Positions 52,014-60,131 of a stretch of 64,000 nt of DNA are shown here, in pieces. The notes below the pieces were generated by a model. The model was not told the DNA's origin. It saw only the letters and a list, made by a program, of their open reading frames with translations, and did no database searches. Position 1 is the first letter of the stretch. Each line of letters starts with the position of its first letter. This DNA is from Lentisphaera araneosa HTCC2155 (GTDB taxonomy: Bacteria; Verrucomicrobiota; Lentisphaeria; Lentisphaerales; Lentisphaeraceae), in contig NZ_ABCK01000015.1 of the NCBI RefSeq assembly GCF_000170755.1, positions 89,183-153,182 on the forward strand, written 5' to 3'. The translations under genes were made by a program, and so were the position numbers.

Positions 52014-52205
52014 AAAGCATATAAATAGCTGTAAACTATTTACAATTAGTTATTTGTATATTTTTATAAAAATCAAACTATAAAACAATCTTAAAAAAGT
52101 TGAGGTTTTTCAACATATAGCTAAATGAAAAACCTCAAATACTTGAAAGTCAGCAAAAACTCGATATTTATATATGAATAGAAGAGATAGAAAGGGAGTT
52201 AAATC

Positions 52206-53129
52206 ATGGAATATACTGGTATTGCACAATCTAAAGTGATGCAAAAGCTACTTGCGAAAGTCGCAAAAATCGCAAAAGTCCCTCGCCCCATACTTATTAG
52301 AGGAGAAAGAGGTACTGGCAAAGAACTGATGGCGAATTATCTCCATCGTGCCAGTTCACGAGCTGATGAGAAATTTGTCACCATCAATTGTGCAGCATTT
52401 ACAGAAAAACTTATTGCCTCCGAGATGTTTGGTCACGAGAAAGGCGCCTTTACAGGTGCTAATGAACAACGTATTGGCCGCATGGAGCAAGCCAATAAAG
52501 GCAGCCTATTCATGGATGAAGTTGGCATTATGCCGATGAACTTCCAGGAACAAATTTTGCGCGCCGTCGAATATCAAACCTTTGAACGCGTTGGAAGTTC
52601 CAAGCCGATCAAAGTCGATGTTCGCCTCATTTCTGCAACCAACGCAAACCTCGAGGAACTCATGGAAGAAAAGCTCTTTCGTCGTGACCTCTATGATCGC
52701 CTAACCTTTGCTGAAATTGAGCTACCCTCTTTACGTCAAAGAAAAGATGATATCCCGGCCCTCATCGTGCACTTTGTAAAACTGCTTCACGAAGAAATGC
52801 CTTCGCTCCAAGAACGTAAATTCCGCAGCAGTACTGTTGAGGTGCTGATGGATTATTATTGGCCGGGGAATATTCGCGAACTCAAAAATATAGTTGAAAG
52901 ACTCTACCTCTTTGGTGACACTCCTTATATAGAGGAACAAGAACTGCCTGCAATTATTTCTGGAGCCGACTACATTGGCCTTAGCTTTGATGATCGCGTT
53001 GAAAACTTTAAGCGTAAACTCATCCTTAAAGCTTACGAAGACTGCGGGGGCAATCAAAGCGAAGCCGCACGTCAACTTCAAATGACTTATAGCCAATTCC
53101 GTCACTTCTATCAAAAGTACTGCCCCTAA
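52206..53129 (+). CDS. pspF: PspF-like sigma-54-dependent activator
   Basis: A 307-aa enhancer-binding protein lacking an N-terminal receiver domain, as PspF does. The AAA+ domain has ILIRGERGTGKELMANYLH (Walker A), the sigma-54 loop GAFTGAN in EKGAFTGANEQRIGRM, GSLFMDEVG (Walker B), SATNANLEELMEE and LPSLRQRKDDIPAL. The C-terminus (~265-307) is a Fis-type helix-turn-helix (GGNQSEAARQLQMTYSQFRHFYQKY). It should open the pspA promoter and be held by PspA until stress. GGGAG precedes the ATG. Divergent from pspA with a 254-bp gap that could hold its enhancer sites. Confidence 0.88.
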   Translation: MEYTGIAQSKVMQKLLAKVAKIAKVPRPILIRGERGTGKELMANYLHRASSRADEKFVTINCAAFTEKLIASEMFGHEKGAFTGANEQRIGRMEQANKGSLFMDEVGIMPMNFQEQILRAVEYQTFERVGSSKPIKVDVRLISATNANLEELMEEKLFRRDLYDRLTFAEIELPSLRQRKDDIPALIVHFVKLLHEEMPSLQERKFRSSTVEVLMDYYWPGNIRELKNIVERLYLFGDTPYIEEQELPAIISGADYIGLSFDDRVENFKRKLILKAYEDCGGNQSEAARQLQMTYSQFRHFYQKYCP

Positions 53130-53153
53130 AGACTCCTTTCACAGTACCTAGTT

Positions 53154-53188
53154 AACCTCATTCACCTCATGTTGAATGAGGTTTTTTT
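53154..53188 (+). terminator. rho-independent terminator after pspF-like gene
   Basis: AACCTCATTCA and TGAATGAGGTT form an 11-bp stem around an 8-nt loop, followed by seven T. It lies 25 bp after the pspF-like stop. The rest of the gap up to nrtA is AT-rich and holds only the candidate operator pair at 53408-53450. Confidence 0.9.
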
Positions 53189-53407
53189 GTCTATAGGCAA
53201 TTCAGTTTTGATCCTTAATTTTTGTAAGCTCTTTACATAAACATCTTTATACTTAACAATAAAAGTTAGGTTAAGAAAACGATGTCTACCCACTTAAAAA
53301 TACATAAACATATTAAAATAAAGAATTTACATATAATGCGTTATTTTTCTTCTTTTCTCGACAATCTTAACTTGAATTTCAAAAATAGGTTTATAGTTTA
53401 TACTTAG

Positions 53408-53450
53408 TTACAAAATAGTAAGTAATGATACTTTAATTACATAATCGTAA
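53408..53450. promoter_or_regulatory. two TTAC-N6-GTAA palindromes upstream of nrtA
   Basis: TTAC-aaaata-GTAA at 53408-53421 and TTAC-ataatc-GTAA at 53437-53450, 29 bp apart centre to centre, end 22 bp before the nrtA start codon. The same palindrome occurs before narK and, in slightly altered form, after it. Candidate operator of a dimeric regulator of this nitrogen cluster. The -35/-10 position is unclear. Confidence 0.55.
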
Positions 53451-53471
53451 AACTAAAAGAAGAGACAAAAA

Positions 53472-54836
53472 ATGAAAAACAAAATTAAAAAAGCACTCCT
53501 AAGCTTTTTCCTCTTTTGCACTGTGCCGACAATGGCAGAAAGCGTTGACGAAAACACCATCCCTTTGGATGTTGAAAAACCTAACCTCCACTTTGGCTTC
53601 ATTAAGCTCACTGACTGCGCCTCCTTAGTTATTGCTAAAGAGAAAGGATTCTTTGAAGCGGAAGGCCTCAATGTAAAGTTAACGGCTCAGAAAAACTGGG
53701 TTATCCTTTTAGATAACGTTATCAAAGGTGCTCTTGATGGAGCTCACATGCTCGCGGGTCAGCCTATCGGCGCCACTGTTGGTGTGAGTCAAAAAGCTAA
53801 CGTTATCACAGCTTTCAGTATGGACCTTAATGGTAATGGTATCACAATGGCTACTGACGTTTGGGAACAAATGAAAGAACACGTACCCAAAGATGCAGCT
53901 GGTAAGCCTATCCACCCAATTAAAGCTGATGCCCTTAAGCCAGTACTCGAAGAATGGGATGGCCCTTTCAACATGGGTATGGTTTTCCCTGTATCAACTC
54001 ACAACTATGAGTTACGTTACTGGTTAGCCGCTGCTGGCATCCATCCTGGTTTCTACACTGCATCTGACTCAAAGGGTCATACAGATGCAGAAGTTATCAT
54101 CTCACCAAATGCACCACCACTCATGCCTTCTTACCTCAACAGTCGCGCTATCCTCGGTTACTGCGTAGGTGAGCCTTGGAACCAAAAAGCTGTATTTGCT
54201 GAAAAAGATGGTAAGCAACTCGGTGTACCTGTTGTGACTAACTACGAGATCTGGAAAAACAACCCAGAGAAAGTATTTGGCGTAACTGAAGACTGGGCAA
54301 AAAAATACCCTAAAACTCACACAGCTGTTCTTAAAGCACTCATTCGTGCAGGTAAATGGTTAGACGCTTCTATGGAAAACCGTGAAGAAGCTGTACAAAT
54401 CCTCTCTAGATCCCACTACGTAGGTGCTGAAGCTAAAGTTCTTCGCAACTCAATGACTGGTTCATTCGTTTACGAACGCGGTGATCGCAGAGAAATGCCT
54501 GACTTCAACGTTTTCTTCCGCTACAAAGCAACTTACCCCTTCTACTCTGACTGTGTTTGGTTCTTAACTCAAATGCGCAGATGGGGTCAACTCAAAGAAG
54601 ACAAATCTGATGAATGGTACACAAAAACTGCTAAGAAAATCTACAAACCTGCTCTCTACATGGAAGCGGCTAAACTCCTCGTAGAAGAAGGCAACATCGA
54701 AGCAAGTGAAATCCCAGGTGATGACGAAACTGGTTTCAAACCAGTAACAAGCGAAGACATCTTCATCGACGGCAAAGCTTACGACGGCACTAAGCCAAAC
54801 GACTACATCGATAGTTTCGAAATCAAAGCACCTTAA
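53472..54836 (+). CDS. nrtA: nitrate ABC transporter substrate-binding protein, NrtA-like
   Basis: A 454-aa exported solute-binding protein of the NrtA/CmpA (nitrate/bicarbonate) family. A signal peptide ([17 protein letters not shown]) precedes [32 protein letters not shown], the family opening, and [56 protein letters not shown] and [13 protein letters not shown]. These are ligand-pocket segments of NrtA. It lacks a lipobox Cys, so it is probably free in the periplasm. First gene of an eight-gene nitrate cluster; AGAAGAGA precedes the ATG. Confidence 0.93.
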   Translation: MKNKIKKALLSFFLFCTVPTMAESVDENTIPLDVEKPNLHFGFIKLTDCASLVIAKEKGFFEAEGLNVKLTAQKNWVILLDNVIKGALDGAHMLAGQPIGATVGVSQKANVITAFSMDLNGNGITMATDVWEQMKEHVPKDAAGKPIHPIKADALKPVLEEWDGPFNMGMVFPVSTHNYELRYWLAAAGIHPGFYTASDSKGHTDAEVIISPNAPPLMPSYLNSRAILGYCVGEPWNQKAVFAEKDGKQLGVPVVTNYEIWKNNPEKVFGVTEDWAKKYPKTHTAVLKALIRAGKWLDASMENREEAVQILSRSHYVGAEAKVLRNSMTGSFVYERGDRREMPDFNVFFRYKATYPFYSDCVWFLTQMRRWGQLKEDKSDEWYTKTAKKIYKPALYMEAAKLLVEEGNIEASEIPGDDETGFKPVTSEDIFIDGKAYDGTKPNDYIDSFEIKAP

Positions 54837-54848
54837 TTAATATCTTCA

Positions 54849-54868
54849 GTCCCTCCTTCGGGAGGGAC
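54849..54868 (+). other. UUCG hairpin between nrtA and nrtB
   Basis: GTCCCTCC and GGAGGGAC form a perfect 8-bp stem with a TTCG tetraloop, 12 bp after the nrtA stop. No T-run follows. A stable 3' hairpin after the binding-protein gene is a common way to leave more nrtA than nrtB message; that role is inferred. Confidence 0.7.
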
Positions 54869-54901
54869 ACACTAAGCGGAAACTTGCAGGAATAAATCAC
54901 T

Positions 54902-56419
54902 ATGAAACAAAAGCTCATTAACTTTTTTGAACTCACTGGACTTACATGGTTCATACCCATTGTACGATTGTGTACTGGAGATGATCCAAAAGAACAAATC
55001 GGCGATCTCTCACGCCAAATAGCACTACCCCTTGCCGCTATGGTAAGTTTTTTCATGATCTGGAGCTACTGCTCTACTAAGATTAAGACCTCTGTTGGCC
55101 AACTCCCTGGACCCTCCTACGTATTAAGTCAGGCCAAAGCTATGTGGGCAACCCACAAAAGCGAAAAATTTAACAAAGAAGAATTTCAAACTAACGAAGA
55201 TCTACGCATCACTTTGGCAGCACTCGTTGAGCAACGCCAAAAAGCCAGTTCTTTGGAAACGAAGAAAGCCTTAACTTCTAAAATCAACTCAGTTAAAGCT
55301 ACAATTGCTAAACACGTAGCCAAACTCGAAAGTGAAATCACAGTCAACCAAGCGATTGTTGATAAAGCTGAAGCTGATAAAAAAGCTCAAGTCGCCAACT
55401 TAACAACACAGCTTAATTCACTAAAAAAATTCGTTTTTGACGAAAACAACAAACCAGTTATTGGCCTTGATGGCAAGCCTAAGTTCTCTGACGAAAGCGT
55501 ATCTAAACTCGCCAACATCAATAATCGCCGTGTCGCTGTTTATGAAGGTAACTTAGTTCGCATCTTTAAAAGCAGTCAAAACACAGCTAATAGCTTGATC
55601 AAGAAAATCGAAAAAATCGACAAATACTATCAACAAGATCTTGCTTACCAAACAGCTCCTAACAAAGCTGAGTTAGAGAAAAAAATCATCTCTAACAAAA
55701 AGAAGCTCGACGCTTTTGAAAAGCAAATTTTCAAAGGAAAAGAATACAATTCCAATGGTAGCATTGTCGATTACATCAAACTCAGTATCACAACTGTACT
55801 TTTTGGCTTCTTCTTAGCTGCAGTGATTGCCATCCCCATGGGAATTCTCTGTGGTCTCAGCCCCTCAATCATGACGGCTTTGAATCCACTCATCCAAACT
55901 TTCCGTCCAGTATCACCTCTCGCTTGGGTACTGATCACAATTCAAATTATTGATGGCATCTTTGTTGGTGACAAAGCACTAACAGGCGAAATCTTAAAGA
56001 ACACTTTCCTCCACGCCGGTATTACGGTTGCACTCTGTTCTATGTGGGCCACACTTTCAAACACTGCTCTCGGTGTAAGTTCTGTTGACCCCGATCACAT
56101 GAATGTTGCCAAAGTACTTAAACTCAACTGGTTTGACCGCATCTTCAAAATCGTTATCCCATCTGCTATCCCTTATATCTTCACAGGCCTTCGCATCACA
56201 CTCGGTGTCGGTTGGATGGTACTTATCGTTGCAGAAATGATGGCAACTTCACGCGGACTTGGTTGGTTCATTGACCAAGAATACCAGAACAATAAAGTTG
56301 AATCACTCGCAAACATCATCGTCTGTATCTTCATTATCGGTCTCATTGGTGCCGTACTCGACCGCATCATGTCCATCTTTCAAAAGCTCGTAAGTTTCAA
56401 CGACGACGTAGCAGCTTAA
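54902..56419 (+). CDS. nrtB: nitrate ABC transporter permease, NrtB-like, with coiled-coil insertion
   Basis: A 505-aa permease, about 200 residues longer than normal NrtB. An N-terminal transmembrane segment (ALPLAAMVSFFMIWSYC, ~residues 41-57) is followed by a long, mostly charged helical stretch (~95-285) with repeated heptad-like units (VKATIAKHVAKLESEITVNQ, NTANSLIKKIEKIDKYYQQD), then a standard BPD_transp domain (~290-500). The ATPase-coupling EAA-like loop is DRIFKIVIPSAIPYIFTGL, and WMVLIVAEMMATSRGLGWFI is family text. The insertion probably lies in the periplasm between two transmembrane segments. AGGA precedes the ATG. Confidence 0.9.
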   Translation: MKQKLINFFELTGLTWFIPIVRLCTGDDPKEQIGDLSRQIALPLAAMVSFFMIWSYCSTKIKTSVGQLPGPSYVLSQAKAMWATHKSEKFNKEEFQTNEDLRITLAALVEQRQKASSLETKKALTSKINSVKATIAKHVAKLESEITVNQAIVDKAEADKKAQVANLTTQLNSLKKFVFDENNKPVIGLDGKPKFSDESVSKLANINNRRVAVYEGNLVRIFKSSQNTANSLIKKIEKIDKYYQQDLAYQTAPNKAELEKKIISNKKKLDAFEKQIFKGKEYNSNGSIVDYIKLSITTVLFGFFLAAVIAIPMGILCGLSPSIMTALNPLIQTFRPVSPLAWVLITIQIIDGIFVGDKALTGEILKNTFLHAGITVALCSMWATLSNTALGVSSVDPDHMNVAKVLKLNWFDRIFKIVIPSAIPYIFTGLRITLGVGWMVLIVAEMMATSRGLGWFIDQEYQNNKVESLANIIVCIFIIGLIGAVLDRIMSIFQKLVSFNDDVAA

Positions 56420-56432
56420 GCTGGAGTTAAAA

Positions 56433-57278
56433 ATGGATAATATTTTAGAACTCAATAATGTCACAAGGCATTTTGGCGAAAAGGAAAATCGCGCCGAGAT
56501 CCTCAAAGACGTTAATCTACAGATTAAAAAAGGTGAATTTGTTGCCATCGTAGGTTTTTCAGGAACGGGAAAATCTACCCTGATCAACTTGATGGGCGGT
56601 CTTCTCGAACCCAGTGAAGGTGAAGTGCGCAGTAAAGGACAACCCGTAACAGGTCCAGCGCCGGATCGCGGCGTTATCTTTCAAAACTACTCCCTACTCC
56701 CTTGGTTATCTGTTGAAGGCAACGTAGGTCTTGCGGTCAATCAAATTTACAAAGACAAATCGAAAAGTGAACGTAAAGCGATTATTGAGAAGTATGTCGA
56801 CATGGTGAGTTTGAGTCCTGCGATTCACAAAAAGCCGAAAGAACTTTCTGGTGGGATGCGCCAACGCGTATCGGTTGCACGTGCCCTCTCGATGGATCCC
56901 GACATTTTACTTATGGACGAACCTTTAAGTGCACTCGATGCCTTAACACGTTCAGTTCTTCAGGATCAAATTCTCGAAATCTGGAGATCTACCGGTAAAA
57001 CAATCGTACTCATTACCAATGATGTGGATGAAGGCATCTATATGGCCGACAGAATTATTCCCATCAGTATTGGTCCAAACGCCACTTTAGGCCCTTCGTT
57101 TGACATCAACATACCTAGACCGAGAGAGCGTAAAACTCTCAACAAAAACGAAGAGTTCCGTCGCTTACGTGCCGAAGTCATTGGCTTCCTCAACGAAGAA
57201 AAGCGCAAAGAAAAATCAAACGAAACGACCGATAGCAGTAGCTACCCGCTACCTGATATCGCTCCAGCAGTCATCTGA
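56433..57278 (+). CDS. nitrate ABC transporter ATP-binding protein 1 (NrtC/NrtD type)
   Basis: A 281-aa ABC ATPase of the nitrate/taurine type. Walker A is VGFSGTGKSTLINL, the Q-loop FQNYSLLPWLSVEGN, the signature KELSGGMRQRVSVARAL and Walker B DILLMDEPLSALDALTR. The H-loop reads VLITNDVDEG, with Asn where His is usual (compare THDVDEA in the next gene). It has a C-terminal extension of ~25 residues but no NrtC-like fused binding domain. GGAG precedes the ATG; 13 bp after nrtB. Confidence 0.92.
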   Translation: MDNILELNNVTRHFGEKENRAEILKDVNLQIKKGEFVAIVGFSGTGKSTLINLMGGLLEPSEGEVRSKGQPVTGPAPDRGVIFQNYSLLPWLSVEGNVGLAVNQIYKDKSKSERKAIIEKYVDMVSLSPAIHKKPKELSGGMRQRVSVARALSMDPDILLMDEPLSALDALTRSVLQDQILEIWRSTGKTIVLITNDVDEGIYMADRIIPISIGPNATLGPSFDINIPRPRERKTLNKNEEFRRLRAEVIGFLNEEKRKEKSNETTDSSSYPLPDIAPAVI

Positions 57279-57287
57279 GGTTAAACC

Positions 57288-58088
57288 ATGGATAAAAATC
57301 GCTATTTAGACCTATCAAATTTAAGTAAAGTCTACGAAACTAAAAAAGGTCCTTTTGTGGTTCTCGAAGATTTCAGCTTACAAATCCCTGAATCAGAATT
57401 CGTCTGCCTCATTGGTCACTCAGGTTGTGGCAAGTCCACTATCCTCTCCATGGCAGCCGGTCTTAACGACATCACTAAGGGCTCAGTTGCTGTAGCCGAC
57501 AAAGAAATCAATGGCCCTGGTCCCGACCGCGGCGTTGTGTTCCAGGCTCCTAGTCTTCTCCCTTGGTTAACCGCATATGAAAATGTTATGCTCGGCGTCA
57601 AAAAGGTTTACCCTCACGCCTCTGCCAAAGAAAAGGAAGAAATCGTTATGCACTACCTCCAAGCCGTTGGTTTGAGTGGTGCCATCGATAAAAAGCCGAA
57701 AGAACTCTCCAGTGGTATGCGTCAACGCGTTGGTATTGCCCGCGCTTTTGCACTTAAGCCAAAAATCATGCTTCTTGACGAGCCTTTAGGTATGCTAGAT
57801 GCGCTAACGAAATACGAGCTACAGGACTTAATCGTGAAACTTCACGCCGAGCATAAACTCACCACACTCATGGTCACACATGATGTCGATGAAGCTCTCT
57901 ATTTATCAGATCGCGTTATTATGATGACCAATGGTCCAAAGGCAACTCTTGGGGATATTTTGATTAATGACCTGCCTCGACCTAGAGATCGTCAGACATT
58001 ACTTAACCATCCAAATTATTACCCCTACCGCGAGCACTTAATTTCGTTCTTAGAAGAACAAGAGGAATTAAAGAAAAAGCACGCATAA
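57288..58088 (+). CDS. nitrate ABC transporter ATP-binding protein 2 (NrtD type)
   Basis: A 266-aa ABC ATPase paralogous to its neighbour. Walker A is IGHSGCGKSTILSM, the Q-loop FQAPSLLPWLTAYEN, the signature KELSSGMRQRVGIARAF (second Gly of LSGGQ changed to Ser) and Walker B KIMLLDEPLGMLDALTK, with the H-loop His present in MVTHDVDEALYL. With the first ATPase (whose H-loop His is replaced) it probably forms a heterodimer with one good and one weak ATP site, as in NrtCD. GAGG precedes the ATG, 9 bp after the first ATPase gene. Confidence 0.92.
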   Translation: MDKNRYLDLSNLSKVYETKKGPFVVLEDFSLQIPESEFVCLIGHSGCGKSTILSMAAGLNDITKGSVAVADKEINGPGPDRGVVFQAPSLLPWLTAYENVMLGVKKVYPHASAKEKEEIVMHYLQAVGLSGAIDKKPKELSSGMRQRVGIARAFALKPKIMLLDEPLGMLDALTKYELQDLIVKLHAEHKLTTLMVTHDVDEALYLSDRVIMMTNGPKATLGDILINDLPRPRDRQTLLNHPNYYPYREHLISFLEEQEELKKKHA

Positions 58089-58095
58089 AACAATC

Positions 58096-58148
58096 TCCCG
58101 GGCTGCCTTAGTTTTCGCCTGCAAACTTCCACTGAGGTGGCCCGGGGA
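58096..58148 (+). other. long intercistronic hairpin after the ABC genes
   Basis: CCCGGGC (58097-58103) pairs with GCCCGGG (58140-58146), and the arms continue with CTTAGT (58107-58112) and ACTGAG (58131-58136) on the two sides of an 18-nt loop. Strong GC-rich stem with no T-tract, in the 99-bp gap between the transporter genes and the flavoprotein gene. Likely a message-processing site that sets transporter and reductase levels apart, or a weak terminator. Confidence 0.55.
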
Positions 58149-58187
58149 CTTCTTATCCATAAACTTTAAGTAAGAAATATCTATCAG

Positions 58188-60131
58188 ATGAAAGAAAAAA
58201 TGATTATCATTGGCTTTGGCATGGTTGCCAAGCACTTCTGTGACCAGTTCATCAAACTGGGTCTCATGAATAAATATGACTTAATCATTTTCAGTAAAGA
58301 AAAGCATTTAGCTTACGACCGCGTCCAACTCACCACCTATGCGAGAAACAAAGATTTCAAAAGCATCCAACTCAGTGATGAGAAATGGTTTAAGGATAAT
58401 GGCATTGAGCTACACCTAGGCGAAGGCATTGCTCAAATTGAAGCTAAAAGCAAAATCGTTAAGTCTGAATCGGGCCAAATGTATCCCTATGACGAACTCA
58501 TTTTTGCCACTGGATCCTCTGCTTTTGTCCCTCCCATCCCTGGCGTAGAAAAAGAAGGCGTCTTTACTTACAGAACGATTGAAGACGTTGACGCCATTCG
58601 CAGTTTTTCAGAAAACAAAAAATGTGCCGTGGTGATTGGCGGCGGTTTACTCGGCATCGAAGCCGCCGATTTCCTCAAAGCTCAAGGCTTAGAAACTCAC
58701 ATCGTTGAGATGGCCGACTTCTTGATGCCGCGTCAATTAACTCCCGACGCTTCCGAGCGTTTAAAAGATACGATTAGCGACAAGGGCTTCACTGTACACA
58801 CAGGTGTTTCCAGTAAAGAAATATCCGGCGGAAAAACTGGCCTAAAATTACACTTTAAAAATGGAGATAGCATAGACTGCGATTTAATCGTGGTTTCTGC
58901 AGGTATTCGCCCCAATCACCAAGTTGCGGAACAAGCAAAAATTGACGTTTCACTTGGTGGGGGCATCATTTGTGATGATCACTTAAATACTTCTGAACCC
59001 AGTATTTATGCTATGGGTGAATGTGTTCGTCACAATAATAAAATCTACGGGCTCGTCGCCCCTGGATATAAAATGGCCGAAGTCCTAGCTGCAAATTTCT
59101 CTGGTCAAGAACAAGCCTTTGAAGGAGCCGATACTTCCACACGACTGAAACTCTTAGGAGAAAACGTCGTCAGTCTCGGTGCCGCACTTCAACCCTTCAA
59201 GTCTCTTGTTTATCAAGATGAGACAAGTTACCGCATGCTGAACTTCGACAAAAAACACTTAGTCGGTGCCATCGGCATTGGTGAATGGTCTGATTTAGGT
59301 CGTATTCAAAGTGCTATTGAGAACCGCATGTTGGTTACTGATGAAGAAATCGAGAGCTTCCTGGAAACGGGTAGCTTTTGGAACATAAGTGACTCCGTGG
59401 AAAAATGGCCTGACGAGACCATTATCTGCAACTGTCTCAAAGTGAGCAAAGGCGAAATCGTCCAATGCTTCAAGACTTGCAATAATGATATTGCCACACT
59501 CAAAAAAGAAACGGGTGCCTGTACGGCTTGCGGATCTTGCGAGGGGCTCATTGCTCAACTTGCGGGTAAAGAAGTTGAACTCCGCAACAAACCTAACCGT
59601 GGTTTACTGATTGCTTCTTGTCTCTGCCTTATCACCCTAGCCGTCCTCTATTTCTCTCCCGTTTACTGGAATATCAACTCCTACGATTCAAGTTCCTATA
59701 AACTCACTCAGACTTTGCGCTCGGGTTTATGGAGACAAATCACTGGCTTCACTATTTTGGGTCTCAGTTTATTTGCCGCCGCGATCAGCCTTAGAAAACG
59801 TTTTAAATTCTTCCGTTTTGGCAACTACAATTGGTGGCGTGTTTCTCATGGCGTCTTCGCACTCATGAGCCTGGTCATCCTCATGGCTCACACAGGATTT
59901 AACTCAGGAAAAAATATTAACGCCTACTTATTTTGGACTTTTACCACCATGAACCTTTTTGGAGTCATTACCGGTTTCACCACGAGTTTTGAATTCTATG
60001 GCACAAACAAAGTCGCGGCCTTTTGCCGTCGCTGGCGTCGTCAAATCACCTTTATTCACTTTCTCGTCTTCTGGCCGATTCCCGTACTCATTACTTTTCA
60101 CATTCTACAAGCTTACTTCTTCTCATTATGA
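58188..60131 (+). CDS. NirB-like FAD/[2Fe-2S] oxidoreductase fused to a di-haem b-type membrane domain
   Basis: A 647-aa fusion. Residues 1-~400 are a pyridine-nucleotide/FAD oxidoreductase of the nitrite-reductase large-subunit type: FAD site IIIGFGMVAKHF, YDELIFATGSSAFVPPIPG, NAD(P)H site VVIGGGLLGIEAADFLKAQG, and IYAMGECV. A BFD-like [2Fe-2S] domain follows with Cys414/Cys416 and Cys448/Cys451. The NirB sirohaem domain is absent. From ~470 it has about five transmembrane segments with two His pairs at equal spacing, H554/H568 and H624/H638, the bis-His pattern of di-haem cytochrome b. It should pass electrons from NAD(P)H through FAD, Fe-S and b haems across the membrane. ATGA overlap with the multihaem cytochrome gene. 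Confidence 0.85.
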   Translation: MKEKMIIIGFGMVAKHFCDQFIKLGLMNKYDLIIFSKEKHLAYDRVQLTTYARNKDFKSIQLSDEKWFKDNGIELHLGEGIAQIEAKSKIVKSESGQMYPYDELIFATGSSAFVPPIPGVEKEGVFTYRTIEDVDAIRSFSENKKCAVVIGGGLLGIEAADFLKAQGLETHIVEMADFLMPRQLTPDASERLKDTISDKGFTVHTGVSSKEISGGKTGLKLHFKNGDSIDCDLIVVSAGIRPNHQVAEQAKIDVSLGGGIICDDHLNTSEPSIYAMGECVRHNNKIYGLVAPGYKMAEVLAANFSGQEQAFEGADTSTRLKLLGENVVSLGAALQPFKSLVYQDETSYRMLNFDKKHLVGAIGIGEWSDLGRIQSAIENRMLVTDEEIESFLETGSFWNISDSVEKWPDETIICNCLKVSKGEIVQCFKTCNNDIATLKKETGACTACGSCEGLIAQLAGKEVELRNKPNRGLLIASCLCLITLAVLYFSPVYWNINSYDSSSYKLTQTLRSGLWRQITGFTILGLSLFAAAISLRKRFKFFRFGNYNWWRVSHGVFALMSLVILMAHTGFNSGKNINAYLFWTFTTMNLFGVITGFTTSFEFYGTNKVAAFCRRWRRQITFIHFLVFWPIPVLITFHILQAYFFSL

